A stretch of 64,000 bases of DNA from JAIXWP01 sp964428835 (GCA_964428835.1 CAYRZQ010000001.1:1-64000); one strand, 5' to 3'. Counted from the stretch's first letter, positions 36,492 through 45,273 are shown. Numbers and translations are program-made. The notes: generated by a model from the letters alone, not told the origin.

Positions 36492-37018
36492 TTCTTTGAT
36501 AGTAAATTCTTCATGTTTCTCTTACCATTTTGGATATGCGACTTGACTTCATCTTGTGAATAGCCACTTATCAAACCAACCTCCTTGTATGACTTATTCT
36601 CCAAATAAAAAAGTCGTAAACACAATTGCTGCGCTCTATTCAGAAGAGTCAGTTTTTTTTCCATTTCCTGAATTTCTTCTTCTTGATTAAACGAGTCGGT
36701 ATCTACTGCTTGAACCTCATTACTTAATGGAACGACACGATGCTCATGACGAAGGCTCATCAAACTGGTGTTACGCACCACAATACCTATCCACGAAGCA
36801 AATTTTTCAATCTTATAGTCGGATGGTAATTCAATAATCTTCTGCATCACTTGTTGCTCAATATCCTTGGCGGTATCTATATCCTTGACATATTTCATTG
36901 CCGCTGCCTTTATCAAATGACTATAGCGCTTCCACAACTCATTCAAAAACGCGTCACCTTCACCGGTTTTGTACCGAGCAAATAGCTCCTCATCTGATAT
37001 GTGTTGAAGTAGCGCCAT
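36488..37018 (-). CDS. ECF-type RNA polymerase sigma factor
   Basis: 176 residues. Region 2 is at about 10-75 (FLNELWKRYSHLIKAAAMKYVKDIDTAKDIEQQVMQKI), with the core-binding and -10-recognition text; region 4 is at about 120-172 (LTLLNRAQQLCLRLFYLENKSYKEVGLISGYSQDEVKSHIQNGKRNMKNLL). It lies between a plug-only TonB-receptor-like protein (24 bp upstream) and the one-TM TPR protein it overlaps by four bases. A FecI/FecR/FecA-like surface-signalling logic is suggested, although the receptor is truncated. Target promoters are unknown. Confidence 0.9.
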   Translation of the reverse strand: MALLQHISDEELFARYKTGEGDAFLNELWKRYSHLIKAAAMKYVKDIDTAKDIEQQVMQKIIELPSDYKIEKFASWIGIVVRNTSLMSLRHEHRVVPLSNEVQAVDTDSFNQEEEIQEMEKKLTLLNRAQQLCLRLFYLENKSYKEVGLISGYSQDEVKSHIQNGKRNMKNLLSKK

Positions 37019-37041
37019 AGTATCTACATGCTCTGCTTGAA

Positions 37042-37794
37042 TTAATCTTCAAGTACGATTGTTTTTTTCATTCTCGATATTTTCTCGTAGTAATCTTCGA
37101 GGTAACTTTTCGTCTCTATCACGACCACTCCGCCCGTAGTATCGCCATATTTTGCCGGTAATCCTCCTGTGTATATAGACATACTGCTAATTCCGCTCGA
37201 TGGAATATTCGGCACATTTTCTCTAATTTTTACCCCGTCTATCAGATAAATGACACTGCCCGCCCTGCTACCACGGAAGTACAACTCTTCTCCATCAGCG
37301 CTTGCTTTGACGTCGGAACTTAGCGAGGCTACCATCTTTTTTAAATCACCGCCATTCGACGTTGACATTTGATTCAACTCCTTCGATCGTATCGTCACAA
37401 CGTTTCCGCCATCTTTATCTATCAACGGAATTACATATTCTATGATGGTAATCGTTGCGGTACTATCGTTTAGAAATTCCATCATTGTTTTTGGCAAAGT
37501 GGTAATCTTGTCTGGATTTACTAGTACTCCTTGATAATTCTTAGACCGCATCCCCACCATTCTCATTTCTACTGTATAGGTTCCCGGCGACAGGGGCTTC
37601 ACGCGAAATCGCCCCGTAGTATCACTCATCGCGCTGTTAACAGTTGTTCCGTTATCCACTTTCACAATGACTCCCTCTAGAGGAATTCCGTCACTATCGA
37701 AAATCCGGCCGTGGATTTCACCATTCGCGCTCTGTGAATGGCTTGTTACTGCTAGAAAAAGGTTGAGTGCAAAAAACAAAGTGAATATTCTCAT
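37042..37794 (-). CDS. Carboxypeptidase-regulatory-like domain plus TonB-receptor plug, no barrel
   Basis: 250 residues. Signal peptide 1-20; a CarboxypepD_reg-like Ig fold at about 25-105 (GEIHGRIFDSDGIPLEGVIVKVDNGTT ... GRFRVKPLSPGTYTVEMRMVGM); then a TonB-dependent-receptor plug at about 135-230 (DGEELYFRGSRAGSVIYLIDGVKIRENV and IYTGGLPAKYGDTTGGVVVIETK). A normal receptor would continue with 500 or more barrel residues, but the frame ends after KSYLEDYYEKISRMKKTIVLED. Nothing barrel-like follows in any frame, as the sigma factor gene starts 24 bp downstream. The protein is probably periplasmic. No frameshift signature was seen, so it looks like a designed short protein rather than a pseudogene. 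Confidence 0.82.
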   Translation of the reverse strand: MRIFTLFFALNLFLAVTSHSQSANGEIHGRIFDSDGIPLEGVIVKVDNGTTVNSAMSDTTGRFRVKPLSPGTYTVEMRMVGMRSKNYQGVLVNPDKITTLPKTMMEFLNDSTATITIIEYVIPLIDKDGGNVVTIRSKELNQMSTSNGGDLKKMVASLSSDVKASADGEELYFRGSRAGSVIYLIDGVKIRENVPNIPSSGISSMSIYTGGLPAKYGDTTGGVVVIETKSYLEDYYEKISRMKKTIVLED

Positions 37795-37877
37795 AATTAT
37801 TGATTTCCTAAAAGATGATCGTCAACGACATTTTCCACATCTTAACACATCTTTTTTTTTCAAGTCTGATTAATCAC

Positions 37878-37885
37878 TAATTTTG
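37878..37885 (+). promoter_or_regulatory. -7 box TAATTTTG before the purF-like gene
   Basis: Full TAnnTTTG match nine bases before the ATG at 37895; it predicts a leader of only a few bases. It also contains the TTG at 37883 that would otherwise be read as a start, which argues for ATG 37895. Confidence 0.6.
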
Positions 37886-37894
37886 CACCCTCTT

Positions 37895-39796
37895 ATGAGC
37901 GATGCCATAAAGCACGAGTGCGGAATTGCACTCCTCCGATTGAAGAAACCCCTTCAATTTTATTCCGAGAAATACGGAACTCCCTTTTACGGCCTCAACA
38001 AAATGTACCTCCTCATGGAAAAGGAGCACAACAGAGGTCAGGATGGCGCGGGCCTTGCCAATATCAAGCTAGATCCCACTCCGGGTAAGAAGTACATCAG
38101 CCGTATCCGTTCCAACGACCAACAGCCGATTAAGGATGTGTTCGCCAAGGTAATGGGAAGATTCGCCGAACTTGAAAAACACAACCCCGAAGCACTCAAG
38201 GATCCGCAGTTTCTTAAAGACAACTACGCCTTCACCGGTGAACTATTTCTTGGCCACCTGCGCTACGGAACATTCGGTGGCAATTCCATCGAAAACTGCC
38301 ATCCCTTCCTACGACAAAACAATTGGATGACCCGCAACCTCGTAGTTGCTGGCAATTTCAACCTTACTAACGTTGACGAACTATTCGGCCTACTTGTCGA
38401 ACTGGGACAACATCCAAAAGAAAAAACCGATACCGTCACGGTTATGGAAAAAATCGGTCATTTCTTGGATGAAGAAAATCAACTCCTTTTTGATCAATAC
38501 AAAGCGCTCGGATATTCAAACCAACAAATTACTGATCTCATCGGGCAACATCTTGATGTGCAACGAGTGTTAACCCGCGCTTCCCGAGAGTTTGACGGTG
38601 GATATGCCATGTGCGGACTAATCGGCCACGGCGATGCTTTCGTACTTCGAGATCCAAACGGCATACGCCCCGCGTATTGGTACGAAGACGACGAAATCTG
38701 CGTCGTAGCCTCCGAAAGACCTCCCATTCAAACCGCTTTCAACGTTCCCGCTGAAAGCATCAACGAATTGGAACCAGGGCATGCCTATATTATCAAAAAA
38801 GACGGTAGATCATCAATAAAAAAAGTACGTGAGCCGCAAACAAAACTCAGCTGTACTTTCGAAAGAATCTACTTTTCAAGAGGTAATGACAAAGACATCT
38901 ATCGAGAAAGACAAAACCTCGGTAAAAACGTTGTGCCCCTCGTCCTCAAATCAGTCAATTACGATTTAGAAAATACAGTATTCTCCTTCATTCCAAATAC
39001 AGCAGAAACAGCCTTTTATGGAATGATTAAAGCTCTCGAAGACTATCTCAACGACCGAAAAATAGAACAGCTCGCTAACATCGGCGCTGATTGGTCAAAA
39101 GAAAAAATTGAAGCAATCATTCGTCAAAGAGCTCGCATCGAAAAAATCGCTATCAAAGACGCCAAACTCCGCACATTTATCACACAAGATAGCGCCCGTG
39201 ACGAAATGGTAGCACATGTCTATGATGTGACTCATGGCGCAGTAAAACGAGGCGTGGACAATCTCGCGGTAATCGATGACTCCATCGTAAGAGGAACAAC
39301 CCTCAAAAAATCAATTATCAAAATGCTGGATCGTCTCGGTCCCAAAAAAATACTCATCGTATCATCCGCTCCCCAAATCAGATATCCCGACTGTTACGGT
39401 ATCGATATGGCCCGTCTGGGAGATTTCATCGCTTTTCAAGCTGCTGTTGCCCTTCTTAAAGAACAAGGAAAGGAAAGCATCATAGATGTAGTATATCGCA
39501 AGTGCAAAGATCAACAAGATGCTCCTAAAGAAACGGTAAAGAACTACGTGAAGGAAATCTATGAGCCATTTACCAATAAGCAAATCTCTGCCAAAATCGC
39601 TGAGCTCGTTACGCCTTCAGATATCGCAGCAAAAGTCGAAGTCATCTTTCAAACAGTAGAAGGATTACACGACGCTTGTCCAAACCACAAAGGTGATTGG
39701 TACTTCACAGGAAACTATCCAACACCAGGCGGAAACATGGTGGTGAATAAAGCTTTCATCAACTACGTGGAAGGCCGCAACGAAAGAGCCTACTAA
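37895..39796 (+). CDS. purF: Amidophosphoribosyltransferase (enlarged Bacteroidota type)
   Basis: Catalyses the first step of purine synthesis, PRPP plus glutamine to phosphoribosylamine. The N-terminal glutaminase begins at Cys9 (HECGIALLRL), implying removal of an eight-residue leader; EHNRGQDGAGLAN, GHLRYGTFG, NCHPF and VVAGNFNLTN are further active-site segments. The PRPP loop is LAVIDDSIVRGTTLKKS. At 633 residues it is well above the roughly 470-505 of classical PurF, with inserted helices near residues 55-115 and 350-420. Cysteines equivalent to some Fe-S ligands of the Bacillus enzyme are present (SCTFERIYFSR, YPDCYGID), but the final CxxC pair is not. Monocistronic. Confidence 0.9.
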   Translation: MSDAIKHECGIALLRLKKPLQFYSEKYGTPFYGLNKMYLLMEKEHNRGQDGAGLANIKLDPTPGKKYISRIRSNDQQPIKDVFAKVMGRFAELEKHNPEALKDPQFLKDNYAFTGELFLGHLRYGTFGGNSIENCHPFLRQNNWMTRNLVVAGNFNLTNVDELFGLLVELGQHPKEKTDTVTVMEKIGHFLDEENQLLFDQYKALGYSNQQITDLIGQHLDVQRVLTRASREFDGGYAMCGLIGHGDAFVLRDPNGIRPAYWYEDDEICVVASERPPIQTAFNVPAESINELEPGHAYIIKKDGRSSIKKVREPQTKLSCTFERIYFSRGNDKDIYRERQNLGKNVVPLVLKSVNYDLENTVFSFIPNTAETAFYGMIKALEDYLNDRKIEQLANIGADWSKEKIEAIIRQRARIEKIAIKDAKLRTFITQDSARDEMVAHVYDVTHGAVKRGVDNLAVIDDSIVRGTTLKKSIIKMLDRLGPKKILIVSSAPQIRYPDCYGIDMARLGDFIAFQAAVALLKEQGKESIIDVVYRKCKDQQDAPKETVKNYVKEIYEPFTNKQISAKIAELVTPSDIAAKVEVIFQTVEGLHDACPNHKGDWYFTGNYPTPGGNMVVNKAFINYVEGRNERAY

Positions 39797-39820
39797 TATT
39801 TTTTTTTTATAAAAAACAAA

Positions 39821-39846
39821 AAAGGCCGCGTCTCCGCGGCCTTTTT
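39821..39846. terminator. Bidirectional rho-independent terminator
   Basis: AAAGGCCGCG, loop TCTC, CGCGGCCTTT with an A run on the left and T run on the right. It can end both purF (plus) and the converging T9SS protein gene (minus). Confidence 0.92.
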
Positions 39847-39878
39847 ATATTCCAATTCTGAATTCAAAATTCCAAACT

Positions 39879-39940
39879 CTCGTTCCTGTTCTCGTTCCTG
39901 TTCTCGTTCTCGTTCCTGTTCTCGTTCTAGTTCTAGTTCT
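39879..39940. repeat. Tandem microsatellite, unit CTCGTTCCTGTT and shorter CGTTCT/AGTTCT
   Basis: About five degenerate 6/12-base units in a row lie in the gap between the terminator and the stop of the T9SS protein gene. The strand bias (pyrimidine-rich on plus) and unit drift look like slipped-strand expansion. No coding or mobile-element content. Confidence 0.85.
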
Positions 39941-39960
39941 TATCGTGCCCCTATGGAGTT

Positions 39961-42900
39961 CTACTTCTGAACCACAACTTGGTGATGCTCTACTCCTGTG
40001 CTGGTAAGGACTTCAATCATATAAGTACCCGCAGCAAGTCCACTCAAGTCAACGGTTTGAACCGAGCCTTTCGCAATTTCATACTGAGATGAAATGACTA
40101 CTTGGCCTGTAGAAGCCAATACCCGAACATTCATTCGGTCACTAGAACCTCCATTCATCAAGTTGATGAGACCATTCGTTGGGTTCGGATATAAACGAAT
40201 AGAACCTGCGTTTACCTCTGTCAATCCATCTATGATTTCTGGACAGTCGTAACTCATCAATGGTGAAACCACTATACATGCGTTTGTTTGAGATGATACC
40301 GCCGTAATAATCACGTCCTCTCCATTCGGGAATGGTCCAACTTCAATCGTTCCTAAGAAGTTAACAAGGTATTGCTCTTGATTGTACGTGTTCGTTACAA
40401 TATATGGCGCTCCATTTCCAAGACCACTCACGGTCATCGTAACGAAGAAGTTCTCTTCATCTCCGTCAACACAATGCTCTTCGAATGAAATGGAAGGAAG
40501 AATACAGTCGTCAATACATGATCCATCATCTTCTGTTGCTACAGGGTTGTAGTTGATGGCATCAGGATCTGTACAGCCAAGAATCTCTTCATAGATACAA
40601 GTTCCATTATCAATGGTGGCATCTTCGTTATAATTAGAGGCGCTTGGGTCTGTACAACCAGCACAAGTCAAGTATTCGCAACTGCCATTGTCAAATTGTG
40701 CAGTAGCACTGTAGTTACAGGCTTCTGGGTCTAAACAACCGAATTGAGTGCTATAAACACAAGATCCGTTGTTGATTGTCGCGTCTGGATTGTAGTTCAA
40801 TGCAGTTTCATCTGTACATCCCAACACTTCTTCAATACAACCATTATTTGGAGGAAGGTTACCGTCACAAACTCCATATACATCAAGTGTTGGAGTGCCT
40901 TCGATATCACCACAGTCATAGCCCCAAGTAGCACAATTGAAGTTTACTGGTTGACCCACCCAATCATATTCACCTACATCTGCAAAGTCATCACCCAACC
41001 AAGAAAGTACTCCAATGGTGTGCGAAACGCCTTCACAGTCACAAATAGTAATTTCATTGTTGCAATCACCTGTTGTAAAGCTTACAACTTCGGATACTGT
41101 ACCATTGTCTAACGTATAGAAGAAGCTATAAGTGGTGCTTGGAGTAAAATTGAAGAAGGTCTCAATAGCTCCGCTTGATACTACTCCTTCTGAAGGGAAG
41201 TTGAAGTAATCTATTCCATTTTCAGAAATTGAAATAGAAGCAACACTGCACGCTCCTTCAAAAGTCATTTCAAGCTCAAGCGACGGAAGCAATCCATCTT
41301 CACCTGAGTCGTAACATGGGCCTTGAGCAATATTCAACTGCAAATTTGAACACACCTCTCCTCCAACGCAAAACTCCTGAGAGAATGAACTTCCAAATGC
41401 AGCAGGACCTTCAACTAGAATTCCCGAAGCATCAGAAATAGAAAAATATCCGTCAAAATCACACGACTCATAACTTAAGCCGTCACCAGCCGCGTCTAGA
41501 ATAGTGAACGTATAGCAGCCTGCCTCCAAGCAAAGAGGTTGAGTTAAAACGCCATACTCAACGGTTAGTGCGCCTTCTGCAATGCTATAAACAACATCGC
41601 CAGACTCATTGGTAATAAATACAGATGTCTCTCCTGGGAAGCAGTCCGCTCCAAAATCAAAAACAACTTCATTTGCGCAAGGCACTTCAGCGCAGCCATT
41701 ACCTGGAGGGAAGTTTCCGCTACATACCCCAAACAAATCGAGCGTTATTCCAAGACCTTCATCATCACAATCGAATCCCCAAGTAGCGCAGTTAAAATCA
41801 ACTGGCGTTTCATCGTTCCACAAGAATGTGCCATCGTCCAAAGAACCGTCACCCAACCAAATGAGAGCAGCTGCTGGCAACACATTTCCTGCACAGTCGC
41901 AAATCGTACCTCCGAGTCCACACTCTTCTGCTGTGAAGGTCACTGTATTAGAAAGCTGTCCATTTCCTAACTCAAAATACACCGAAAACTCTTCCGCTGG
42001 TGTTAGGTAATAAAGCTCTTGAGTGCCTGAAGTGATTCCATTCTCAGAAACATCAAGTAACTCAAAAGGTGAACCGTTAGAAGAATAATAGATTGTAGTA
42101 ACTCCACATGATCCAGTAAAGTCGAATGTTAAGTTAGCTGTTGCGTATGTTGCGCTTCCAACCGTCAAACACTCCCCTGGAGATACAGACAACACTGCGT
42201 TTCCGCAATTCTCATCACAAGCCTGTGTGGTAAATGTGTATGTTGGAGAAATACTTCCGTCCTCGAATTCATAGTAGTATGAATACGATGCACTGGCAGT
42301 GAGATCAGTCAAATTGTAATTATCACCTAAACCACTTAATGCTAAGCCTGTAATATCAAGAGCAACGAAGCCTGTGTTGTTTTCATTTAACCAAAGAGTA
42401 GTGAGCGTGCAGCCTTGTGTGAAAGAAACCTCCATGCTATAGGTAGGTAAACCACCCACACATTGAACAAAGCTCTCACTCACGCTTAATACCTCACAAG
42501 CCGTGGTGCCTTCAACACAGAAGTTTGATGTTGCAGATTCGGTATAATTAGGATCACCCTGCACAAGAATATTTAGATCTTGATCCACTACGCCGTAAAA
42601 ACCTATAAGATCACAAGGCGTTCCAACTGGATTCAAACCATCACCGAAAGAGTCCAAAATTTCTAAGTCATAGCATCCTGGCTCCAAATAAAGCGCCGTT
42701 ACATAAGTAACTTGTGTTGTCGCACCGAAAGGAATAGATCCCAGTGGGGCTGAGTAAACCAAATTACCGAGGTCATCATACAAATTCCAGCTTACTTCAT
42801 CACCGTAACAGTCAGGAGAAATAACGATATATGTTAATGCTGCTCCAGGAGAGCCACAGTCAGTCATAGTGATTGTTGCGGTTTCAGTTATTGACCCATC

Positions 42901-43575
42901 TGAAATCTCAGCGTAAACGTCATAAGTGCCAAAAGGAAGAACATCTGTGAGATTCAATGCATCTCCGTTTCCAACAGCAACAGCAAACTCTTCAAAAGCG
43001 CCACCATTTTCTGAAACAAATAAAGAAGTAAAGCCGCAATCGCCAGATCCTGTAAAGGTTATATCTATCGATGGCACGCCATTTTCACATATACCTTGCG
43101 TTAATCCAACGTAACCGTCTTCACACTGTCCACCACCCGCCAAGCTCACCAATACAACTTGAAGGGGAGCACAAGTCTGATTCGTCTGACAGTTATACTG
43201 GTTCATTTGAACACGAACAACACCTGTAATTGTACTCAACCATGTGAGATTAGACGCACCGTTACCACAGGTAGAGCCGTCGTCATCGTATCCTAATAAG
43301 CCACCGCCGGCATTATTGCGCAAAGTAATTTGAGTGTCATAAGAAGTTCCACACGTGTTGAAGTTGTATGTATTACCTGCAACAACAGATACAGTGTAAT
43401 ACTCTCCTCCGTATGCACACGGCGTTGAAGATGCGTTTGCAACGCCTACTCCTAACGGAGTCAGATCATCATAAAAAACGCCATTATTGGCACATTGTGA
43501 TATCGCCTCGGTCGCAAAAAACGAAAGCATCACAACTAATAAAAACAGCTTGGTTTTAGTAAAGATTTGGTTCAT
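39961..43575 (-). CDS. Cys-rich T9SS-exported multidomain protein
   Basis: 1204 residues, acidic, cysteine-rich and low in lysine, as expected of an extracellular protein. Signal peptide ends at AISQ. The N-terminus (GGEYYTVSVVAGNTYNFNTCGTSYDTQITL) resembles a Bacteroidota adhesin/PPC-like module; several Ig-like repeats follow. A pair of duplicated modules (ICDCAGNVLPAAALIWLGDG and ICDCEGVSHTIGVLSWLGDD) lies at about 560-640 and 850-920. Four consecutive GCTDPxAxNYNxxATxDDGSC repeats lie at 40510-40825. The C-terminus (LYPNPTNGLINL ... LAAGTYMIEVLTSTG) is a T9SS type A signal. Role unknown; surface adhesion or calcium binding are guesses. Confidence 0.88.
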   Translation of the reverse strand: MNQIFTKTKLFLLVVMLSFFATEAISQCANNGVFYDDLTPLGVGVANASSTPCAYGGEYYTVSVVAGNTYNFNTCGTSYDTQITLRNNAGGGLLGYDDDGSTCGNGASNLTWLSTITGVVRVQMNQYNCQTNQTCAPLQVVLVSLAGGGQCEDGYVGLTQGICENGVPSIDITFTGSGDCGFTSLFVSENGGAFEEFAVAVGNGDALNLTDVLPFGTYDVYAEISDGSITETATITMTDCGSPGAALTYIVISPDCYGDEVSWNLYDDLGNLVYSAPLGSIPFGATTQVTYVTALYLEPGCYDLEILDSFGDGLNPVGTPCDLIGFYGVVDQDLNILVQGDPNYTESATSNFCVEGTTACEVLSVSESFVQCVGGLPTYSMEVSFTQGCTLTTLWLNENNTGFVALDITGLALSGLGDNYNLTDLTASASYSYYYEFEDGSISPTYTFTTQACDENCGNAVLSVSPGECLTVGSATYATANLTFDFTGSCGVTTIYYSSNGSPFELLDVSENGITSGTQELYYLTPAEEFSVYFELGNGQLSNTVTFTAEECGLGGTICDCAGNVLPAAALIWLGDGSLDDGTFLWNDETPVDFNCATWGFDCDDEGLGITLDLFGVCSGNFPPGNGCAEVPCANEVVFDFGADCFPGETSVFITNESGDVVYSIAEGALTVEYGVLTQPLCLEAGCYTFTILDAAGDGLSYESCDFDGYFSISDASGILVEGPAAFGSSFSQEFCVGGEVCSNLQLNIAQGPCYDSGEDGLLPSLELEMTFEGACSVASISISENGIDYFNFPSEGVVSSGAIETFFNFTPSTTYSFFYTLDNGTVSEVVSFTTGDCNNEITICDCEGVSHTIGVLSWLGDDFADVGEYDWVGQPVNFNCATWGYDCGDIEGTPTLDVYGVCDGNLPPNNGCIEEVLGCTDETALNYNPDATINNGSCVYSTQFGCLDPEACNYSATAQFDNGSCEYLTCAGCTDPSASNYNEDATIDNGTCIYEEILGCTDPDAINYNPVATEDDGSCIDDCILPSISFEEHCVDGDEENFFVTMTVSGLGNGAPYIVTNTYNQEQYLVNFLGTIEVGPFPNGEDVIITAVSSQTNACIVVSPLMSYDCPEIIDGLTEVNAGSIRLYPNPTNGLINLMNGGSSDRMNVRVLASTGQVVISSQYEIAKGSVQTVDLSGLAAGTYMIEVLTSTGVEHHQVVVQK

Positions 43576-43597
43576 AAAGTGATATTAAATTGGTCTG

Positions 43598-43605
43598 CAA
43601 ATATA
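43598..43605 (-). promoter_or_regulatory. -7 box TATATTTG for the Cys-rich T9SS protein gene
   Basis: TATATTTG on the minus strand, 22 bases before the ATG at 43575. A clear -33 TTG is not visible. Confidence 0.55.
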
Positions 43606-43710
43606 ACCACCGACCGTAAATTGCTCTTTTTCATAAGGTCTTCTTTTCAACATGTAGTGCTGATTAGAACTTCCTGGTGAATTTCTGGTTTCCTTTACCT
43701 GCTCTCTTAT

Positions 43711-43718
43711 TACATTTG
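43711..43718 (+). promoter_or_regulatory. -7 box TACATTTG before the polyprenyl synthase gene
   Basis: Full TAnnTTTG match ten bases before the GTG start at 43729; the predicted leader is only a few bases. Confidence 0.55.
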
Positions 43719-43728
43719 AACCCGAATC

Positions 43729-44703
43729 GTGGCAATTATTGACGACATACAGGCTCCCATAAAATCTGAAATGCTTCAGTTTGAAGAATATTTCAGAAAA
43801 GCCATGAAAAGCAACAACGGCTTGCTAGACAAAATTTCTCATTATATCATAAAGAGAAAAGGCAAGCAGATGAGGCCAATGTTCGTCTTTCTTTCTAGCA
43901 AACTCTGCGGAGGCGTTTCTCAGTCCACTTACAATGCGGCATCATTAATAGAGCTTCTTCATACCGCTACCCTCGTTCACGACGATGTCGTGGACGATGC
44001 GCAGACTAGAAGAGGTTTCTTTTCAATAAATGCGCTTTGGAAAAATAAAATCGCCGTGCTGGTGGGTGACTACCTTCTCTCTCGCGGCCTATTGCTTAGT
44101 GTGGACAACAAAGAGTTCGACCTGCTTCGTGTGGTAAGTACCGCGGTGAAAGAAATGAGTGAAGGTGAATTGTTGCAGCAGGAAAAGTCAAGACTATTAA
44201 ACATTACAGAAGAAGTTTATTACAAGATTATTACGCAAAAAACAGCGTCTCTTATCGCTGCATGTTGCGCTGCTGGGGCCATCGCTGCCAAGGCTTCTGA
44301 TGACGATGTTCATAAAATGCATCAGTTTGGAATTAATGTGGGAATGGCTTTTCAAATTAAAGACGACCTCTTTGACTATGGCTTCGGAAAAAATATCGGT
44401 AAGCCTACTGGAATAGACATTCAAGAAAAAAAGATGACCCTTCCGCTCATCTTTGCCCTTAAAAACTCTGATAAATCAAAGCAACGAGAACTCATTAACA
44501 TCGTCAAAAATCATAATACAAATCAAGTCAAAGTAAAAGCGTTACTTGAGACCGTAATAAAGTCTGGCGGTATAGAGTATGCAATGAAAAAAATGGAAGA
44601 ATTTAGAAACAATGCTATTCAAATTCTACATACCTTCCCCGCTAATGATGCTCGTTTATCCTTGGAAAAACTAGTTCATTATACCATCGACAGAGAAAAA
44701 TAA
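43729..44703 (+). CDS. Polyprenyl diphosphate synthase
   Basis: Head-to-tail prenyltransferase building the side chain of menaquinone or related lipids. Both Asp-rich motifs are visible: LVHDDVVDDA (about residue 83) and IKDDLFDYG (about 209), with KRKGKQMRPMFVFLSSKL at 42-59 binding the diphosphate. At 324 residues it is full length. Translation starts with GTG at 43729. It lies 1 bp before the YwqK-type lipoprotein gene, so they share a transcript. Chain length (octaprenyl or heptaprenyl) is not decided. Confidence 0.94.
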   Translation: MAIIDDIQAPIKSEMLQFEEYFRKAMKSNNGLLDKISHYIIKRKGKQMRPMFVFLSSKLCGGVSQSTYNAASLIELLHTATLVHDDVVDDAQTRRGFFSINALWKNKIAVLVGDYLLSRGLLLSVDNKEFDLLRVVSTAVKEMSEGELLQQEKSRLLNITEEVYYKIITQKTASLIAACCAAGAIAAKASDDDVHKMHQFGINVGMAFQIKDDLFDYGFGKNIGKPTGIDIQEKKMTLPLIFALKNSDKSKQRELINIVKNHNTNQVKVKALLETVIKSGGIEYAMKKMEEFRNNAIQILHTFPANDARLSLEKLVHYTIDREK

Positions 44704-44704
44704 T

Positions 44705-45205
44705 ATGAAGTACTTTTATTTGTTACTATTGACTTGCGCCGCCATCGCTTGCCAAGAAAAAAAACTAAATTCCGAAGTTGGAATCGAACTTCCTGCCAAT
44801 GTAATTGAAAACGTAGAGTCAAGATATGAGGCCGATAATGCGGGCGTGGCAAAAGTCAAAAAAGCCGTGTATGTCGATACCACAACGAACGAAAAAATAG
44901 CCGAAAGACACTTCTATCAGTCTCAAAAAATCTACATTGAGAATCTGTACAAAAACGGCCGTAAAAACGGACCATCCATGGCGTTTAGAGACTCCACCAG
45001 CAAGCCTTGGAGCCTTCATACATATACCAACGACACTCTCGACGGACCTTACAAGGTATGGCATGAAAACGGAAAGCTCAGAATTGAAGGACAATATAAA
45101 ATGGGAGTAAAAGTCGGAAACTGGCGATTCTTTAGCAATACTGGTTCGCTCGTTAAAGAAGTAAACTTTGACGACCCAGCATCTCATAATATTCCAGGAC
45201 TCTAA
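44705..45205 (+). CDS. YwqK/MORN-repeat lipoprotein
   Basis: 166 residues; lipobox AIAC (Cys16). The mature protein carries repeated MORN_2-type segments (NLYKNGRKNGPSMAFRDSTS, YTNDTLDGPYKVWHENGKLRIEGQYKMGVKVGNWRFFSNTGSLVKEV), the pattern often labelled YwqK-family antitoxin. In Bacteroidota such lipoproteins are common without any toxin partner, and none is seen here, so an antitoxin role is doubtful. It is co-transcribed with the polyprenyl synthase gene. Confidence 0.82.
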   Translation: MKYFYLLLLTCAAIACQEKKLNSEVGIELPANVIENVESRYEADNAGVAKVKKAVYVDTTTNEKIAERHFYQSQKIYIENLYKNGRKNGPSMAFRDSTSKPWSLHTYTNDTLDGPYKVWHENGKLRIEGQYKMGVKVGNWRFFSNTGSLVKEVNFDDPASHNIPGL

Positions 45206-45273
45206 CAACCGCCTGTTGGCATTATATCTGTCAGCCTCCTCCTGCATGCAATTTTCAACAGTAATTTGCAATC

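Noticed and set aside
37883..37894. TTG start for the PurF gene
   Set aside because: The TTG lies within the -7 box; ATG 37895 gives the standard N-terminus.
39879..39940. Possible CRISPR array or mobile-element end
   Set aside because: Only short degenerate units; no spacers, transposase or target duplication.
44705..45205. YwqK toxin-antitoxin system
   Set aside because: No toxin gene is adjacent, and MORN-repeat lipoproteins of this type are common without one.
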